A stretch of 64,000 nt of DNA from Deltaproteobacteria bacterium (GCA_016713535.1 JADJOY010000013.1:1-64000); one strand, 5' to 3'; positions 8,557 through 19,101 are shown, counted from the first letter of the stretch. Notes: a model not told the origin generated them from the letters alone. A program made the numbers and translations.

Positions 8557-11095
8557 TCAGCCACCCCCGGCGACCCGCCCCAGCCATCGGCTCACCTGGG
8601 TCCGCGCGCGCCGGCGGAACGCGAGGTCGAGGGTCATCCACTCGAGCGTCTGCTTCATGCCCTGGTCGGTCTCGGGGAGGGGGTGCTTCGCGAAGAAGAC
8701 GCGCACCTCCTTCAGCGCCTCCGGCGTACCGAGCTCGGGAATGGCGTCGGCGATGCGCTTCCACATGTAGGTCACGGCGCGTGCGTTGAGGGCGTCGAAG
8801 CCGTGCTGCAGGAAGTGCCAGGCATGCGAGCGCGCCGCCGGGTTGCGGAAGAGCCGCATGTAGACGAACGCCAGGTCCTGGGAGCGGATGGAGTCGGTGA
8901 GCGTCTCCTCGAGGAGGTGGCGCACCAGCCCCGGGTCCTCGAAGTCCGCGCGCGCGAGCAGCAGATGACGCTCGAGCTGGGGCGTCGAGGCGACGCGGCG
9001 CTGCTTGTCGAGCCGATCGGAGGAGCTTCGCGTCGCCACGGCGCGCGGCGATCCGGAGGGCGACCGGCAAGAGCTCGGGATCGATCGAGCGCGGCGACAC
9101 GATCGCGCGGCGCCCGGCGCCCTCCATGGTGTCGCGGACGGCGGGATCGCGCACGAGATCTCCGAGCACGTCCACGACCACGGCGCGCGCCATGCGCCGC
9201 TCCTCGGGCTCGCGGCGCGAGCCCTGGACGCCGAGCTCGGCGAGGCGCGCCCGGAACACCTCGTCGATCCAGGCGTGGTAGCGCGGGCGCAGCTCGGCGG
9301 GGACGATGCCGTCGTCGAGGGCGCGCAGGAACGAGGCCGCGCGCCCCAGCACCACCGGGTTGGGCTCGTCGCCGAGGCGCGCGACCACGTCGAGGACGCG
9401 GCCCACGTCGACGGCGCCGGTGCGCGCGAACGCGGCGAGGTCGCCGAGCAAGCCAGCGCGCTCGGCGGGCTCGAGGCCCGGAAACGCCTCGGTCAGGGCG
9501 TGCAGTGTCTCGGGATCGTAGGCGGTGCGATAGAACCCGCCGGAGCTGGCGTTGGCGATCACCCACTCCGAGCCGCCGTCGGCGAGCGTCACGTCGACGG
9601 CCGCGCGGTCGAGCAGCACGGCCTGGACCTGGCGCTCGGTGCGCAGCACCACCGGCACCTGCCAGGTCGCGGCGCGCTTCGACGCGCCCTTCGAGCTCCA
9701 CGAGAAGCGCGACTGCGCGAGGCGCACGCGCCCCGCGCGGCGCCGCGCGGTGACGGTGGGAAATCCGGGGGCCTCGATCCACTCGCGCAGCAGCCGCGAG
9801 ACGTCCTGGCCGGACGCCTCGCCGAGCGCGCGCCACAGGTCCTCGCCGGTGGCGTTGCCGTCGGCGTGGCGGCGGATGTAGGCACGGATGCCGTCGCGCA
9901 TCACGTCGCGGCCGAGATAGCTCTCGAGCATGCGCAGCACCGCGCCGCCCTTGTCGTAGGTGATCGCGTCGAAGGTCTGGACGATCTCGGCGACGGTCTC
10001 CGACTGGTTGCGGATCGGGTGCGTGCTCTCGAGCCCGTCGAGGTGGAACGCCTCCTCCTTGGTGGCCTCGAAGGCGGTCCAGACGTGCCACTCGGGATAG
10101 AGGTCGTCGAGGATGCGCTCGGCGATCCAGGTGGCGAAGCTCTCGTTCAGCCACAGGTCCGACCACCACACCGGGGTCACCAGGTTGCCGAACCACTGGT
10201 GCGCGAGCTCGTGGGTGATGATGTTCGCGATGTCGCGGAGCTGGGCGATGGTGATGGTGCGCGGGTCGAGGAGCAGCGCGGCCTCGCGGTAGGTGATGCA
10301 GCCGGCGTTCTCCATCGCGCCGGCGGCAAAGTCGGGCACCGCGACGTGGTCCACCTTGCCGAACGGGTACGGGATGTCGAAGTAGCGCTCGAGCGCGGCG
10401 AGGGTCTCGCACGCCAGCCCGAGCGCGGTGGCGGCGAGGTGCTCACGGCCGCGTGGCGCGAGCACGCGCACCGGCGTCGAGCCGACGTAACGCGTGGGGC
10501 TGGCCACCCACGGCCCCGCGCACACCGCCACCAGGTAGGTCGGCATGGGCCGGGTGCGGTGGAAGCGCCGTCGCACGAGCCCCTTCTTGACGGGCTCGGC
10601 GGTGCGCTCGGTCTGGTTCGAGACCACCATCCAGTCGGCGGGCGCGGTCACCGCGACCTCGAACGTGGCCTTGGCGTCGGGCTCGTCGAGGCACACGAAC
10701 GCGGCGCGCGCGTCGGTGGCCTCGAACTGGGTCACCACGAAGTGGTCGTCCTCGTGGCGCGCGAGGTACATGCCCGCGAGGCTCTTCTTGAGCTCGGCGG
10801 TGACCGTGAGGTCGAGGCGCGCCTTGCCGGCCGGCACCTCGGAGGCGAGCTCGAAGACGATGCTCTGGCCGTCGCGACGCGGCTTGGCGGTCACGGCGAC
10901 CGCCTTGCCGGCGCCGGCCCGCAGCGAGGCGGACTTCACCTCGAGCCCCGCGCCGTGCAGCACCAGGCGGCGCGTCGGCCGGCGGACGTCGAGCTCGATC
11001 TTCTGGCGGACCGCGACCCGCCCGCTCGCCAGATCCGGGGTGAAGTCGAGGTCGTAGTGGCGAGGGATGGCGACCCGGGGCAGGCGCTCGCTCAT
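8557..11095 (-). CDS. M1-family zinc aminopeptidase (PepN/ERAP-like), one frameshift
   Basis: Removes N-terminal residues from peptides. From the ATG at 11095 the order is: N-terminal beta domain, substrate motif AGAMENAG, zinc motif HELAHQWFGNL with the second-helix Glu ligand in LWLNESFATW, then the linker and ERAP1-type helical C-terminal domain. At about 9030 the frame moves by one base: the helical domain continues in another frame (DKQRRVASTPQLERHLLLAR to the stop at 8557). Conservation resumes at once after the shift, so an indel error is likely. Total about 845 residues, normal for ERAP-like M1 peptidases. No signal peptide, so cytoplasmic. Divergent from the EEP-family gene. Confidence 0.92.
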
Positions 11096-11257
11096 GGCGA
11101 TGGCTCTCCGCAAATGCGCAACGTGGGGCCGACCGCTCGCGCGGCGGGCCAAGACCCGCATTATCCACGAAGAGCGAGCGATCGTCCGCTGGACGCGCGA
11201 TGATGGCCGTCCGCTCACCCTTCTCCCCTCGCGCCGGACTCGGCCACAATCCTCGCC

Positions 11258-11995
11258 ATGCGCGTGCTGACCTGGAACGTCCACAAGGGCATCGGCGGGC
11301 TCGATCGCCGCTACGACCCCGACCGCGTGGTGGAGGTGATCCGCCACCACCAGCCCGACGTGGTGATGCTCCAGGAGATCGACGAGGACGTGCCGCGCTC
11401 GCGCCATCACCGCCAGGTCGACGTGCTGGGCGCCGCGTGCGGGTACGACCACCGCGCGTTCGCCCCCAACGTGAAGCTGCGGCGCGGCCACTACGGCAAC
11501 GCCACGCTGTCGCGCTATCCGATCGTGCACACCGTCAACGTGAACCTGACGCTCAGGCCCAAGAAGGCGCGCGGCGCGCTCATCACCGAGGTCGCCGTGC
11601 CGGTCGACGAGCACCGCTACTCGGTCCACTTCGCCAACTGGCACCTCGGGCTCTCGGCGCTCGAGCGCCGCTGGCAGGCCGTACAGCTCGTCTCGGCGCA
11701 GGCCATCTCTCACCTCAACCAGCGCAGCCGCTTGGTGATCGCGGGCGACGCCAACGACTGGTCCGGGGCCGTGGGGCGGTGGCTGGTGAAGCGTGCGGGC
11801 TTCACCGGCGCGTCGCGGATCGGTCTGCGGCGCACCCCGACCTGGCCGGCGTGGCGACCGGTGGGCGCACTCGACGCCGTGTACGTGCGCGGCCCGCTCC
11901 ACTTCCGCCATCACTTCACGTCGCGCCTCAAGCTCGCCCGCGAGGCGTCCGACCACCTGCCGCTGATCGTCGACCTCGAGCTCGAGCCGCGCTAG
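11258..11995 (+). CDS. Endonuclease/exonuclease/phosphatase (EEP) family protein
   Basis: 245 residues with the full EEP catalytic pattern: LTWNVHKG (Asn), MLQEIDED (Glu metal ligand), FANWHLGLSALERRWQ (His-Leu-Gly), IAGDANDW (Asp-Asn pair, here D-A-N-D) and a terminal SDHLPLIVDLEL. Members are phosphodiesterases acting on DNA, phospholipids or nucleotides. This short form without a signal peptide resembles the YbhP-like group often encoded near cardiolipin synthases. Start ATG 11258 gives the canonical MRVLTWNVHKG. Substrate undetermined. Confidence 0.9.
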   Translation: MRVLTWNVHKGIGGLDRRYDPDRVVEVIRHHQPDVVMLQEIDEDVPRSRHHRQVDVLGAACGYDHRAFAPNVKLRRGHYGNATLSRYPIVHTVNVNLTLRPKKARGALITEVAVPVDEHRYSVHFANWHLGLSALERRWQAVQLVSAQAISHLNQRSRLVIAGDANDWSGAVGRWLVKRAGFTGASRIGLRRTPTWPAWRPVGALDAVYVRGPLHFRHHFTSRLKLAREASDHLPLIVDLELEPR

Positions 11996-12034
11996 GCGCC
12001 TGTTGCGCGCCCTACGCGCACCGGGCCCCTGGGC

Positions 12035-12103
12035 CCCGGCGACGGGGGATGGAACCCCCGTCGCTACGATCGCCCTCGCGGGGGGCTCCGCCCCCCCGCG
12101 GCG
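12035..12103. repeat. Interspersed double-hairpin repeat, copy 1
   Basis: Two adjoining palindromes: one built on CGACGGGGG/CCCCCGTCG with a GATGGAA-type loop, the other on CGCGGGGGG/CCCCCCCGCG. A closely matching copy in the opposite orientation lies at 32448-32520. It sits between the convergent ends of the EEP-family gene and the OPT transporter, so it may act as a two-way terminator. Confidence 0.7.
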
Positions 12104-12132
12104 TGCCGCGACCGGCCGTGATCGCCCGACCT

Positions 12133-14085
12133 TCACCCCGTCGGCGACGCGCGCCGCAGCATCCAGCCGTAGAGCGCCACGACCGACGCCACGAAGCCGG
12201 CGAGCCCGAGCCACGGCGCCGCCGCGAAACCCTCGGACACCAGCGCCAGCGGCGCCTCGCTCGAGAGCCCCACGATCAGCCCGGCGTTGAGGACACCCCA
12301 CAGGCTCTCGCCCACGATGAGCCCGGAGGCGACCAGGGTGCCGAGGCGCCCGGCGCGCGCCGGGTCGGGCGCGGTGCGGATGCGGCGCGCGTAGAGCTCG
12401 GAGAGCACGGCGCCGACCACCACCGCGAAGGTCGCCGACATCGGCAGGTAGATGCCGATCCCGACCGCGAGCGGCGGCACCCGCACCCAGCGCAGCGCGC
12501 CCATCGCGGCGTCGAGGCCGATCAGCGCCACGCCGACACCCGCGCCGACGGCGATCATCCTCCACTCCAGGCTGCCGCCGATCACTCCGTGGGCGAGCGC
12601 CGAGATCAGCGTGGCCTGCGGCGCCGGCAGCGGGTTGGGCGCCAGCACGCCGACGTTGGCGGCGCCCGCGAAGCCGTAGGCGCGCGCCAGCAGGTTGAGC
12701 ACCGACGGGATCACCGCCGCGCCCGCGGCCACGCCCACGATGAGTGCCACCTGCTGGCGCATCGGCGAGGCCCCGACGAGCTGCCCGGTCTTCAGATCCT
12801 GAAGGTTGTCGTTCGAGATCGTCGCGCACGCGAACACGATCGCGGTCACGAAGAGTGCCAGCGCCACCAGCGCCGGCCGGGTCTCGGCCGTGGGCGTGAC
12901 CACCGCGGCGAGCGCCGACGCACACACCACGATCGAGAGGATCCCGACCCCCGAGATCGGGCTGTTGGACGCGCCGATCAGCCCCGCCATGTAGCCGCAG
13001 ATCCCGGCGATCAGGAACCCGCCGACGAGCACGAAGGGCACCGCCACGAGCGTGAGCCCGAGCGCGCTCGGCGCCAGCACCGTGGCGCGCGCGAACGTGA
13101 ACGCGAGCCCGCCCGCCACCAGCAAGCACGCGACCGTGAGGGCCACGATCCACGTCGGCGCGAGGTCGCGCTCGCGATCGTCTGTGGGACCGCCGCGCCG
13201 CGACGCCGCGAGCGTCGCGACCAGCCCGCCCACCACCGGGCGCGCCAGCGTCGCGAGCGTGTAGATCGCCGCCACCGCGATCGCGCCCGCGCCGATGAAG
13301 CGCACCTGGGTGCGCCAGATCGTGAGCGTGTGCGCCGCCAGCGCCACTCCCTCGGCGGCGGGCTGCGACGCCGTGAGCAGCGGCACCGCGATCGCCCACG
13401 CGATCACGAGCCCGAGCAGCATCGCGAGCCCCACCGAGAGCCCCACGAGGTGCCCCGCGCCGAGGAGCGCGAGCGACCACGCGACGTTGTAGCCGCTCGA
13501 CGCGAGCGCGCCGACGCGGAAGAAGCCCGCGACCTCCGCCGCGGCCACGCGCGTGGCGGTCACGATCGCGAGCCCCGCGGACGCCGCCGAGCCGAGGGTC
13601 ACCGCGATCAGCCCTTCGCGCGCCTCGCCGCTTGGGTCCGCGGTCTCGCCGCGGTTACCCGAGCCGACCTTGAGCACCTCGGCCGCGGCGACGCCCTCCG
13701 GGTACGGCAGGTCCGACGTCGTCACCAGCGCACGGCGCAGCGGGATCGTGAACAGCACGCCCAGCACTCCACCGCTCACGCAGATGAGGAACGACGGCCA
13801 GAACGGGAAGCCCGTCCACCAGCCGACGATCACGAGGCCCGGCAGCACGAAGATGATCGCCGACAGGGTCCCGCCCGCCGACGCCACCGTCTGCACGATG
13901 TTGTTCTCGAGGATCGACGAGTCGCGCACCCTGCTGAGCAGCGCCATCGAGATCACCGCCGCGGGGATCGACGACGCGAACGTGAGCCCCACCTTGAGCC
14001 CCAGGTACACGTTCGCCGCGGTGAACACCGTGGTGATGAGCGCGCCCAGCACCAGCCCGCGGACGGTCAGCTCCTTCGGTTTCAT
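12133..14085 (-). CDS. OPT-family oligopeptide/metal transporter
   Basis: About 650 residues with roughly 14-16 hydrophobic helices. The beginning, MKPKELTVRGLVLGALITTV, is the conserved OPT start, followed by AANVYLGLKVGLTFASSIPA and DLPYPEGVAAAEVLK, both hallmark segments of bacterial OPT proteins. The family imports oligopeptides or metal chelates by proton symport across the inner membrane. ATG 14085 was chosen because the longer open frame upstream belongs to the end of the asparaginase gene in another frame. It lies about 46 bp downstream of that gene, so peptide/asparagine use may be co-transcribed. Confidence 0.9.
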   Translation of the reverse strand: MKPKELTVRGLVLGALITTVFTAANVYLGLKVGLTFASSIPAAVISMALLSRVRDSSILENNIVQTVASAGGTLSAIIFVLPGLVIVGWWTGFPFWPSFLICVSGGVLGVLFTIPLRRALVTTSDLPYPEGVAAAEVLKVGSGNRGETADPSGEAREGLIAVTLGSAASAGLAIVTATRVAAAEVAGFFRVGALASSGYNVAWSLALLGAGHLVGLSVGLAMLLGLVIAWAIAVPLLTASQPAAEGVALAAHTLTIWRTQVRFIGAGAIAVAAIYTLATLARPVVGGLVATLAASRRGGPTDDRERDLAPTWIVALTVACLLVAGGLAFTFARATVLAPSALGLTLVAVPFVLVGGFLIAGICGYMAGLIGASNSPISGVGILSIVVCASALAAVVTPTAETRPALVALALFVTAIVFACATISNDNLQDLKTGQLVGASPMRQQVALIVGVAAGAAVIPSVLNLLARAYGFAGAANVGVLAPNPLPAPQATLISALAHGVIGGSLEWRMIAVGAGVGVALIGLDAAMGALRWVRVPPLAVGIGIYLPMSATFAVVVGAVLSELYARRIRTAPDPARAGRLGTLVASGLIVGESLWGVLNAGLIVGLSSEAPLALVSEGFAAAPWLGLAGFVASVVALYGWMLRRASPTG

Positions 14086-14131
14086 CACGGCTCCTCGGAC
14101 GCCGTCGCAGGCGCCTCGGCGGTCCCGGCAC

Positions 14132-15113
14132 TCACCCCACGAGCTCGGTCCGCACCCGCCCCACCACCAGGCCGCGGTGGTTGGTGCCGGACCGGCTCGG
14201 CGTAACCGGCGAGCGCGCTCCACGCCGCGTCGTCGAGCACGCCTAGGCGGCGCAGCAGTGCGAGTGCGGCGGGCTCCGCGGCGCGGGTGGCGCCGTCGTG
14301 GGCCTTCACCACCACGCCGTAGGGCTCACCGTCGGCGCCGCGCACGCCGAGGCCGTGGAGGGCCTCGGCGCCCACCTTCGCGACCGCGCGTCCGGGCAGC
14401 GCCTCCATCAGCGCCGTGTCGATGCGGTCGCGGCCGGCCACCAGGTACGGGTGCGCCATCATGGCGTCGCGCAGCGACGCGAGCGACGCGTCGCGGCCCT
14501 GGATCAGGTCGCGGAAGAGCCGCGCGACGGCGATCATCGGCAGGTAGAACGTCACCGCGCTGCAGCCGTCGGTGCCGCTCGGGATGTCGCGCACGCCGCT
14601 CGCCGCCTCGAGCTGGCGGCGAATGGCGCGCTGCACGAGGTGGTCGGGCTCGACGTAGCCGAGGGTGTCGACGCCGAGGTGGCGGGCCAGCGCCAGCATC
14701 CCCGCGTGCTTGCCCGAGCAGTTGTTGTGGACCGTGCGTGGCGCCTCGCCGCGAGCGGCGAGCGCGGCGGCGGCGCCCGGCTCCGCGGGCGGGTGGATGC
14801 CGCACTCGAGGTCGGCCTCGGTGCAGCCGATGCGCGCCAGCATCGCCTCGGCGAGCTCGACGTGGACCGGCTCGCCGTTGTGGGAGGCGCACATGAGCGC
14901 GAGCTCGCGGCTGCCGAACCCGAACGCCTGCGTCGCGCCCGACTCCACCGCGGCCAGGGCCTGGAACGGCTTGGCCGACGAGCGCAGGCACACCAGCCGC
15001 TCGGGATCGCCGGCCGCGAGCACCACGCGGCCCGCACCGTCCACCACGACCGCGTCGACCGCGTGCTCGGCCTCGGCGAGCGGACCGCGCTCGACGTGCA
15101 CTCGGATCTCCAT
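14132..15113 (-). CDS. L-asparaginase II family (frameshift near the 3' end)
   Basis: Hydrolyses asparagine to aspartate and ammonia; thermolabile Rhizobium etli-type family. The ATG at 15113 is preceded by GGGAGAGAG. Conserved segments are RSSAKPFQALA (active-site Ser-x-Lys), CASHNGEPVH, NNCSGKHAGMLALA and SGTDGCSAVTFYLP. The last 20 codons (ending VVGRVRTELVG, stop 14132-14134) are in a different frame from the body; the switch lies near 14185-14195, in CCGG-rich sequence. Without the switch the frame would overrun into the OPT start at 14085. An indel error is likely. The protein is cytoplasmic, about 327 residues. Confidence 0.9.
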
Positions 15114-15254
15114 CCGCTCTCTCCCTCGGCTCGTGCGCGAGCCAGAGCCACCGCGAACCACGGGCTACAATGGCGCCCGCCGCGATCCTAGCGCGAGCCG
15201 GCCGGCGCGGACCGCCCGCGTCCCCGCGGCGCCGCTCGAGACACCCCGCACATC

Positions 15255-16355
15255 ATGCCCAACCGCTCGCTCGTGTCACTGGCCTCGGGCTCGATCGCTC
15301 CGTTCGACGAGCGGCTCTTCTACCTGGAGGAGTTCCACGGCCGCACCCTCGCGATCACCGCGCTGCCGGGCGCGATGGACGGGTCGAGCGCCGCCGCGGT
15401 GCGGGGCGTCGTCGACACGCTGCTCGGCAACGACACCCACGTGGTGCTGCTCTTGCCGAGCGACGCGCCGAGCGTGCTGGTGAGCGACGCCGAGGTCGTG
15501 GCGCCCACCGTGACGCCGTTCCTCCCCGCGACCTGGCGCGCCGCGCGCGGCGCCCGCCCGGTGTGGGTGCCGCTCGACGAGCAGCCCTTCCTCCCCGCGG
15601 TGCGCCGCCTGGTCGGCCAGCTCCACGCCTTCAAGCTGGTGGTCCTCGATCCTCGGGGCGGCCTCGCGCCCGCGAGCGAGTCCACCTCGTCGTTCGTCGA
15701 CCTCGCGACGCTCCGCGAGCACCTGCGGCGCGGCGCCGGCGCGCGCGAGGGGCTCTTGCGCGAGATCGAGTCCGCGCTCGCCGACGGCGAGACCGTGAAC
15801 GTGTGCACCGCCGACGGCCTCGACGCCGAGCTCTTCAGCTACACCGGCTCGGGGACGCTCTTCACGGCGCGGCGTTACGTGGCGGTGCGACGGCTCGGCA
15901 TCGACGATCTCGACGCGGCCTCGTCCTTGATCGCGCGCGGCATCGAGGAGGGCTTCCTCCAGCCGCGCAGCGACGCCGACCTCGACGTGGTGCTGACGCA
16001 GGCGTTCGGCGCCTTCCTCGACGACCGCCACCTCGCGGGGATCGGCGCGCTGCGCCTCTACCCGGCGGAGAGCGCCGGCGAGCTGGTGTCGCTCTACACC
16101 CTCACGCGCTTCCAGGGGGAAGGGATCGGCCGCCACCTCATCAAGCGCATCGCCGAGGAGGCGACCGCGCTCAGCCTCTCGAGCCTCTACGCCTGCACCA
16201 CCCGCGAGCCCGCCGCGCGCTACTTCGTGCGCGAGGGATTCCGCGAGATCGACGCCGCCGAGCTGCCGGCGGCAAAATGGGCCGGCTACGACGAGGCGCG
16301 CAAGGCGCGTCTGCGCTGCTTCCGGCGCGCGCTGGCGCCGTCGATCCACCACTAG
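15255..16355 (+). CDS. GNAT acetyltransferase with ArgA-like N-terminal domain
   Basis: 366 residues. The C-terminal about 150 residues are a GNAT domain: YVAVRRLGIDDLDAASSLI at the start, the acetyl-CoA pyrophosphate loop in FQGEGIGRHLIKRIAEEA and YACTTREPAARYFVREGF. This is close to the acetyltransferase half of N-acetylglutamate synthase ArgA. The N-terminal about 190 residues resemble a degenerate amino-acid-kinase domain (TLLGNDTHVVLLLP, GLDAELFSYTGSGTLF), as in ArgA, which suggests glutamate N-acetylation or a related amino-acid acetylation. No other arginine gene is nearby, so specificity is uncertain. Divergent from the asparaginase. Confidence 0.78.
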   Translation: MPNRSLVSLASGSIAPFDERLFYLEEFHGRTLAITALPGAMDGSSAAAVRGVVDTLLGNDTHVVLLLPSDAPSVLVSDAEVVAPTVTPFLPATWRAARGARPVWVPLDEQPFLPAVRRLVGQLHAFKLVVLDPRGGLAPASESTSSFVDLATLREHLRRGAGAREGLLREIESALADGETVNVCTADGLDAELFSYTGSGTLFTARRYVAVRRLGIDDLDAASSLIARGIEEGFLQPRSDADLDVVLTQAFGAFLDDRHLAGIGALRLYPAESAGELVSLYTLTRFQGEGIGRHLIKRIAEEATALSLSSLYACTTREPAARYFVREGFREIDAAELPAAKWAGYDEARKARLRCFRRALAPSIHH

Positions 16356-16386
16356 ATGCAAACGCACCGATCGGATCGGCCTCGTG

Positions 16387-16442
16387 GCGCGGGGGCTCCT
16401 CCCCCGCAAAGCCGGGTGCGGGGGACGAGCCCCCGCGCTACG
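16387..16442. repeat. Interspersed hairpin repeat (GC-palindrome family), copy 1
   Basis: A near-palindrome of the form GCGCGGGGGCTCCTCCCCCGC, a 7-12 nt loop and the complementary arm ending CGCTACG. A perfect-arm relative lies at 20946-21004. This copy is between two genes in the same direction (acetyltransferase and Xaa-Pro aminopeptidase). Confidence 0.65.
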
Positions 16443-16474
16443 GTGCTCGAGGCGACGAGAACGTTGGGAGCCCG

Positions 16475-18286
16475 ATGAGCCACACCACCACCTCGATCGC
16501 CGCGCGCGTGGCGGCGCTCCGGGAAGCGCTCGCGAGCCGCGACCTCGCGGCCTACCTGGTGCCGACGTCCGACGCGCATCAGAACGAATACGTGCCGGAC
16601 TGCTGGCAGCGGCGCGCGTGGATCAGCGGCTTCACCGGCTCGGCCGGGCTGGCGGTCGTGACCGCGAGCGCCGCCGGCCTGTGGACCGACTCGCGCTACT
16701 ACCTGCAAGCCGAGCACGAGCTCGACGCCGCCGTCTACACGCTCTTCCGCTCCCAGGAGCCGGACGTCCCGGCGCCCGAGGACTGGCTCTGCTCGCAGCT
16801 CGCCGAGGGCGCGCGCGTCGGCTACGACCCGCTGGTGCTCTCGGTCGAGGCGGTCGAGCGCATGGCGCCCAAGCTCGCGGGGCGCGGGCTCGCGCTGGTG
16901 GCGGTCGAGGGCAACTTGATCGACGCGCTGCGCCCCGAGCCGATCGTGCTGCCGAGCGAGCTGGCGTTCGCGTTGCCGCCCGAGATCGCCGGCGAAGACG
17001 TGGCGACCAAGCTCGGTCGGGTGCGCGAGCGCATGGCCAAGAGCGGCGCCGAGGCCCTCGTGGTGACCACCCTCGACGCCATCGCGTGGCTCTTCAACGT
17101 GCGCGGCACCGACATCCCGTACAACCCGGTGGTGCTCTCTTACGGGCTCGTCACCACGAACGACGCGGGCTGGTTCGTCGACGAGCGCAAGGTCTCGAGC
17201 GACGTGCGCAGCCTCCTCGAGCCCACCGTCTCGATCCGGCCCTACGAGGCGCTCGGCAGCGCGCTCGAGGCGCTCGGCGCCGCCCGCAAGCGCACCTGGA
17301 TCGACGCCGGCTCGGCGAGTGCCTGGGTGCTCGAGAAGCTCGCCGGCGCGCCGATCATCCGCGGGCTCTCGCCGATCGCGAAGCTCAAGGCGGTCAAGAC
17401 CGCCGCCGAGCTCGACGGCATGCGCCGCGCCCACGTTCGCGACGGCGTCGCCATGGTGCGCTTCCTGCGCTGGCTCGGCGAGGCCGTAGCGGCGGGCGGC
17501 GTGACCGAGGCCTCCGCGGGAGCCCGGCTCGACGCGTTCCGCGCCGAGAACGAGCGCTTCCGCGGGCTCTCGTTCGAGACCATCAGCGCCTACGGCCCAC
17601 ACGCGGCCATCCCCCACTACCGTGTGACGCCCGAGAGCAACCTGGCGCTCGAGCCGCGCGGGCTCTACCTGGTCGACTCGGGCGGCCAGTACCTCGACGG
17701 CACCACCGACATCACCCGCACGGTGGCGCTCGGCCCCGTGGAGGACGTGATGCGCGATCGCTTCACACGGGTGTTGCGCGGCCACATCGAGCTGTCGCGG
17801 CTCTCGTTTCCGCGCGGCTCGGGCGGCCACCAGCTCGAGCTCGCTGCGCGGTTACCGCTGTGGGACGCCGGGCTCGACTACGGCCACGGCACCGGCCACG
17901 GCGTGGGCTTCTTCCTCAACGTCCACGAGGGGCCGTTCAGCATCTCGCCGCGCGCCACCGACGTGCCGCTCGAGCCGGGGATGATCTCGTCGAACGAGCC
18001 GGGCTACTACGAAGCGGGCGCCTACGGCATCCGCATCGAGAACCTCGTGCACGTGGTGCGCGACGAGGCGCGCTCGAGCGCGACGAGCGGGCGCGAGTTC
18101 TACACCTTCGAGAACCTGACCGTGTGCCCGATCGACCGGACACTGGTCGACACCGCGCAGATGTCCGAGGCGCAGCTCGCGTGGCTCGACGGCTACCACG
18201 CGCGGGTGCGGGAGACGCTCGCGCCCCTCCTCACCGATCCCGCCGACGGCGCCTGGCTCGAGCAGGCCACGCGTCCGATCGGCTGA
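16475..18286 (+). CDS. M24B Xaa-Pro aminopeptidase
   Basis: 603 residues. Two creatinase-like N-terminal domains (about residues 10-310; DAHQNEYVPDCWQRRAWISG is characteristic) precede the pita-bread M24 catalytic domain. Metal ligands are in DSGGQYLDGTTDITRTVAL (two Asp), GHGTGHGVGFFLNVHEGP (His), SNEPGYYEAGAYGIRIEN (two Glu). The three-domain form matches eukaryote-type aminopeptidase P1. It cleaves the N-terminal residue before proline, cytoplasmic. ATG 16475 begins MSHTTTSIAARVAALREAL; the longer open frame upstream covers a different gene. Likely its own transcript, after the hairpin repeat. Confidence 0.95.
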   Translation: MSHTTTSIAARVAALREALASRDLAAYLVPTSDAHQNEYVPDCWQRRAWISGFTGSAGLAVVTASAAGLWTDSRYYLQAEHELDAAVYTLFRSQEPDVPAPEDWLCSQLAEGARVGYDPLVLSVEAVERMAPKLAGRGLALVAVEGNLIDALRPEPIVLPSELAFALPPEIAGEDVATKLGRVRERMAKSGAEALVVTTLDAIAWLFNVRGTDIPYNPVVLSYGLVTTNDAGWFVDERKVSSDVRSLLEPTVSIRPYEALGSALEALGAARKRTWIDAGSASAWVLEKLAGAPIIRGLSPIAKLKAVKTAAELDGMRRAHVRDGVAMVRFLRWLGEAVAAGGVTEASAGARLDAFRAENERFRGLSFETISAYGPHAAIPHYRVTPESNLALEPRGLYLVDSGGQYLDGTTDITRTVALGPVEDVMRDRFTRVLRGHIELSRLSFPRGSGGHQLELAARLPLWDAGLDYGHGTGHGVGFFLNVHEGPFSISPRATDVPLEPGMISSNEPGYYEAGAYGIRIENLVHVVRDEARSSATSGREFYTFENLTVCPIDRTLVDTAQMSEAQLAWLDGYHARVRETLAPLLTDPADGAWLEQATRPIG

Positions 18287-18330
18287 GGTTTCCGGGCCGA
18301 GGCTTCCGCTTCCGGGCCGAGACGACGAGC

Positions 18331-19101
18331 TCACGCCCGCCGGCGATCCCAGCGGGTGAGGACGGTCTGGAGAGGACCGTTCTGCCAGGTGAGGAAGCGA
18401 TCGTGGTCGGGGTGGCGCTGCTCGCGCCGCCGGAACTCGGGCGTGTGGTAGCGGTGGTGACCGGCGGCGTCCTTCTGATGACCCATCTCGGCGTGCAAGA
18501 GCTCGTGGAAGAGCAGGAACTCGATCACCCACGACGGCACGAGCTCGTGGTCGAGGGCGGGATGGATGCGCACGGCGCGGGTGGTCTCCTGGAAGGACGC
18601 GAGCCGGATGCTGCCGCTCTTGCGGTTGGGATGGCGGCGTCCCGCGCCCCACCCGACCGCGCGGATGCGCAGATCGAGGTTCCGGAAGTACGAGCGGCTG
18701 ACCTTGGCGAGGAGCGCGCCGAGGTCGTGTGCGTCTCCTTGCGCGACGAGCTTGGGCGCGCGCCGGCGCGAGGGGCGATGTGGCAAGCGCGAGATGAACG
18801 CGCGCACGTGTTGCGCGGCCTGGCGTGCCTGCGGACCACCGCGCGCCCACGCCACCACGTCACGCAGCACGTCGATGGGCGCCTCCGCGAGCCGATCGGA
18901 GACTCGAAGCGTCGTGATGCCCGCCGCGGTCTGGAACGAGAAGAGGTTCACTCCGTTCGAGTTGTCGACGAGCACCATGCCGCCGTCGAGGAGCGGACGG
19001 AGGCGACGACGCAGCCGCTCGCGCGGCGAGTCGAACGGCAGCGTGAGCTGCTCCGCGCGCAGCTTGCGGGTCGGGAGGGAGCGTTTCTCGGCGGGGCGCA
19101 T
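18331..19101 (-). CDS. SprT-like zinc metallopeptidase-fold protein
   Basis: About 256 residues from ATG 19101 (MRPAEKRSLPTRKLRAEQL). The C-terminal half has the SprT/M48-like motif FHELLHAEMGH (HExxH) with a downstream HRYHTPEFRRREQRHPD, where the further His and Phe are typical of SprT-like domains. An adjoining segment, RKSGSIRLASFQETTRAVRI, is the usual beta-hairpin before the helix. The N-terminal half is basic and unassigned. SprT-like proteins include DNA-protein crosslink proteases; whether this one is proteolytic is unknown. An upstream extension to 19308 is open but low in coding signal, so it was excluded. Confidence 0.75.
   Translation of the reverse strand: MRPAEKRSLPTRKLRAEQLTLPFDSPRERLRRRLRPLLDGGMVLVDNSNGVNLFSFQTAAGITTLRVSDRLAEAPIDVLRDVVAWARGGPQARQAAQHVRAFISRLPHRPSRRRAPKLVAQGDAHDLGALLAKVSRSYFRNLDLRIRAVGWGAGRRHPNRKSGSIRLASFQETTRAVRIHPALDHELVPSWVIEFLLFHELLHAEMGHQKDAAGHHRYHTPEFRRREQRHPDHDRFLTWQNGPLQTVLTRWDRRRA

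Noticed and set aside
7754-13480. A single 1,900-codon open frame
   Set aside because: It joins the barrel protein, most of the M1 aminopeptidase and the antisense of the EEP and OPT genes; only parts with family similarity are real.
11200-14205. A 1,001-codon plus-strand frame
   Set aside because: Antisense shadow of the OPT transporter with His/Arg-rich composition; GC-rich DNA lacks stops.
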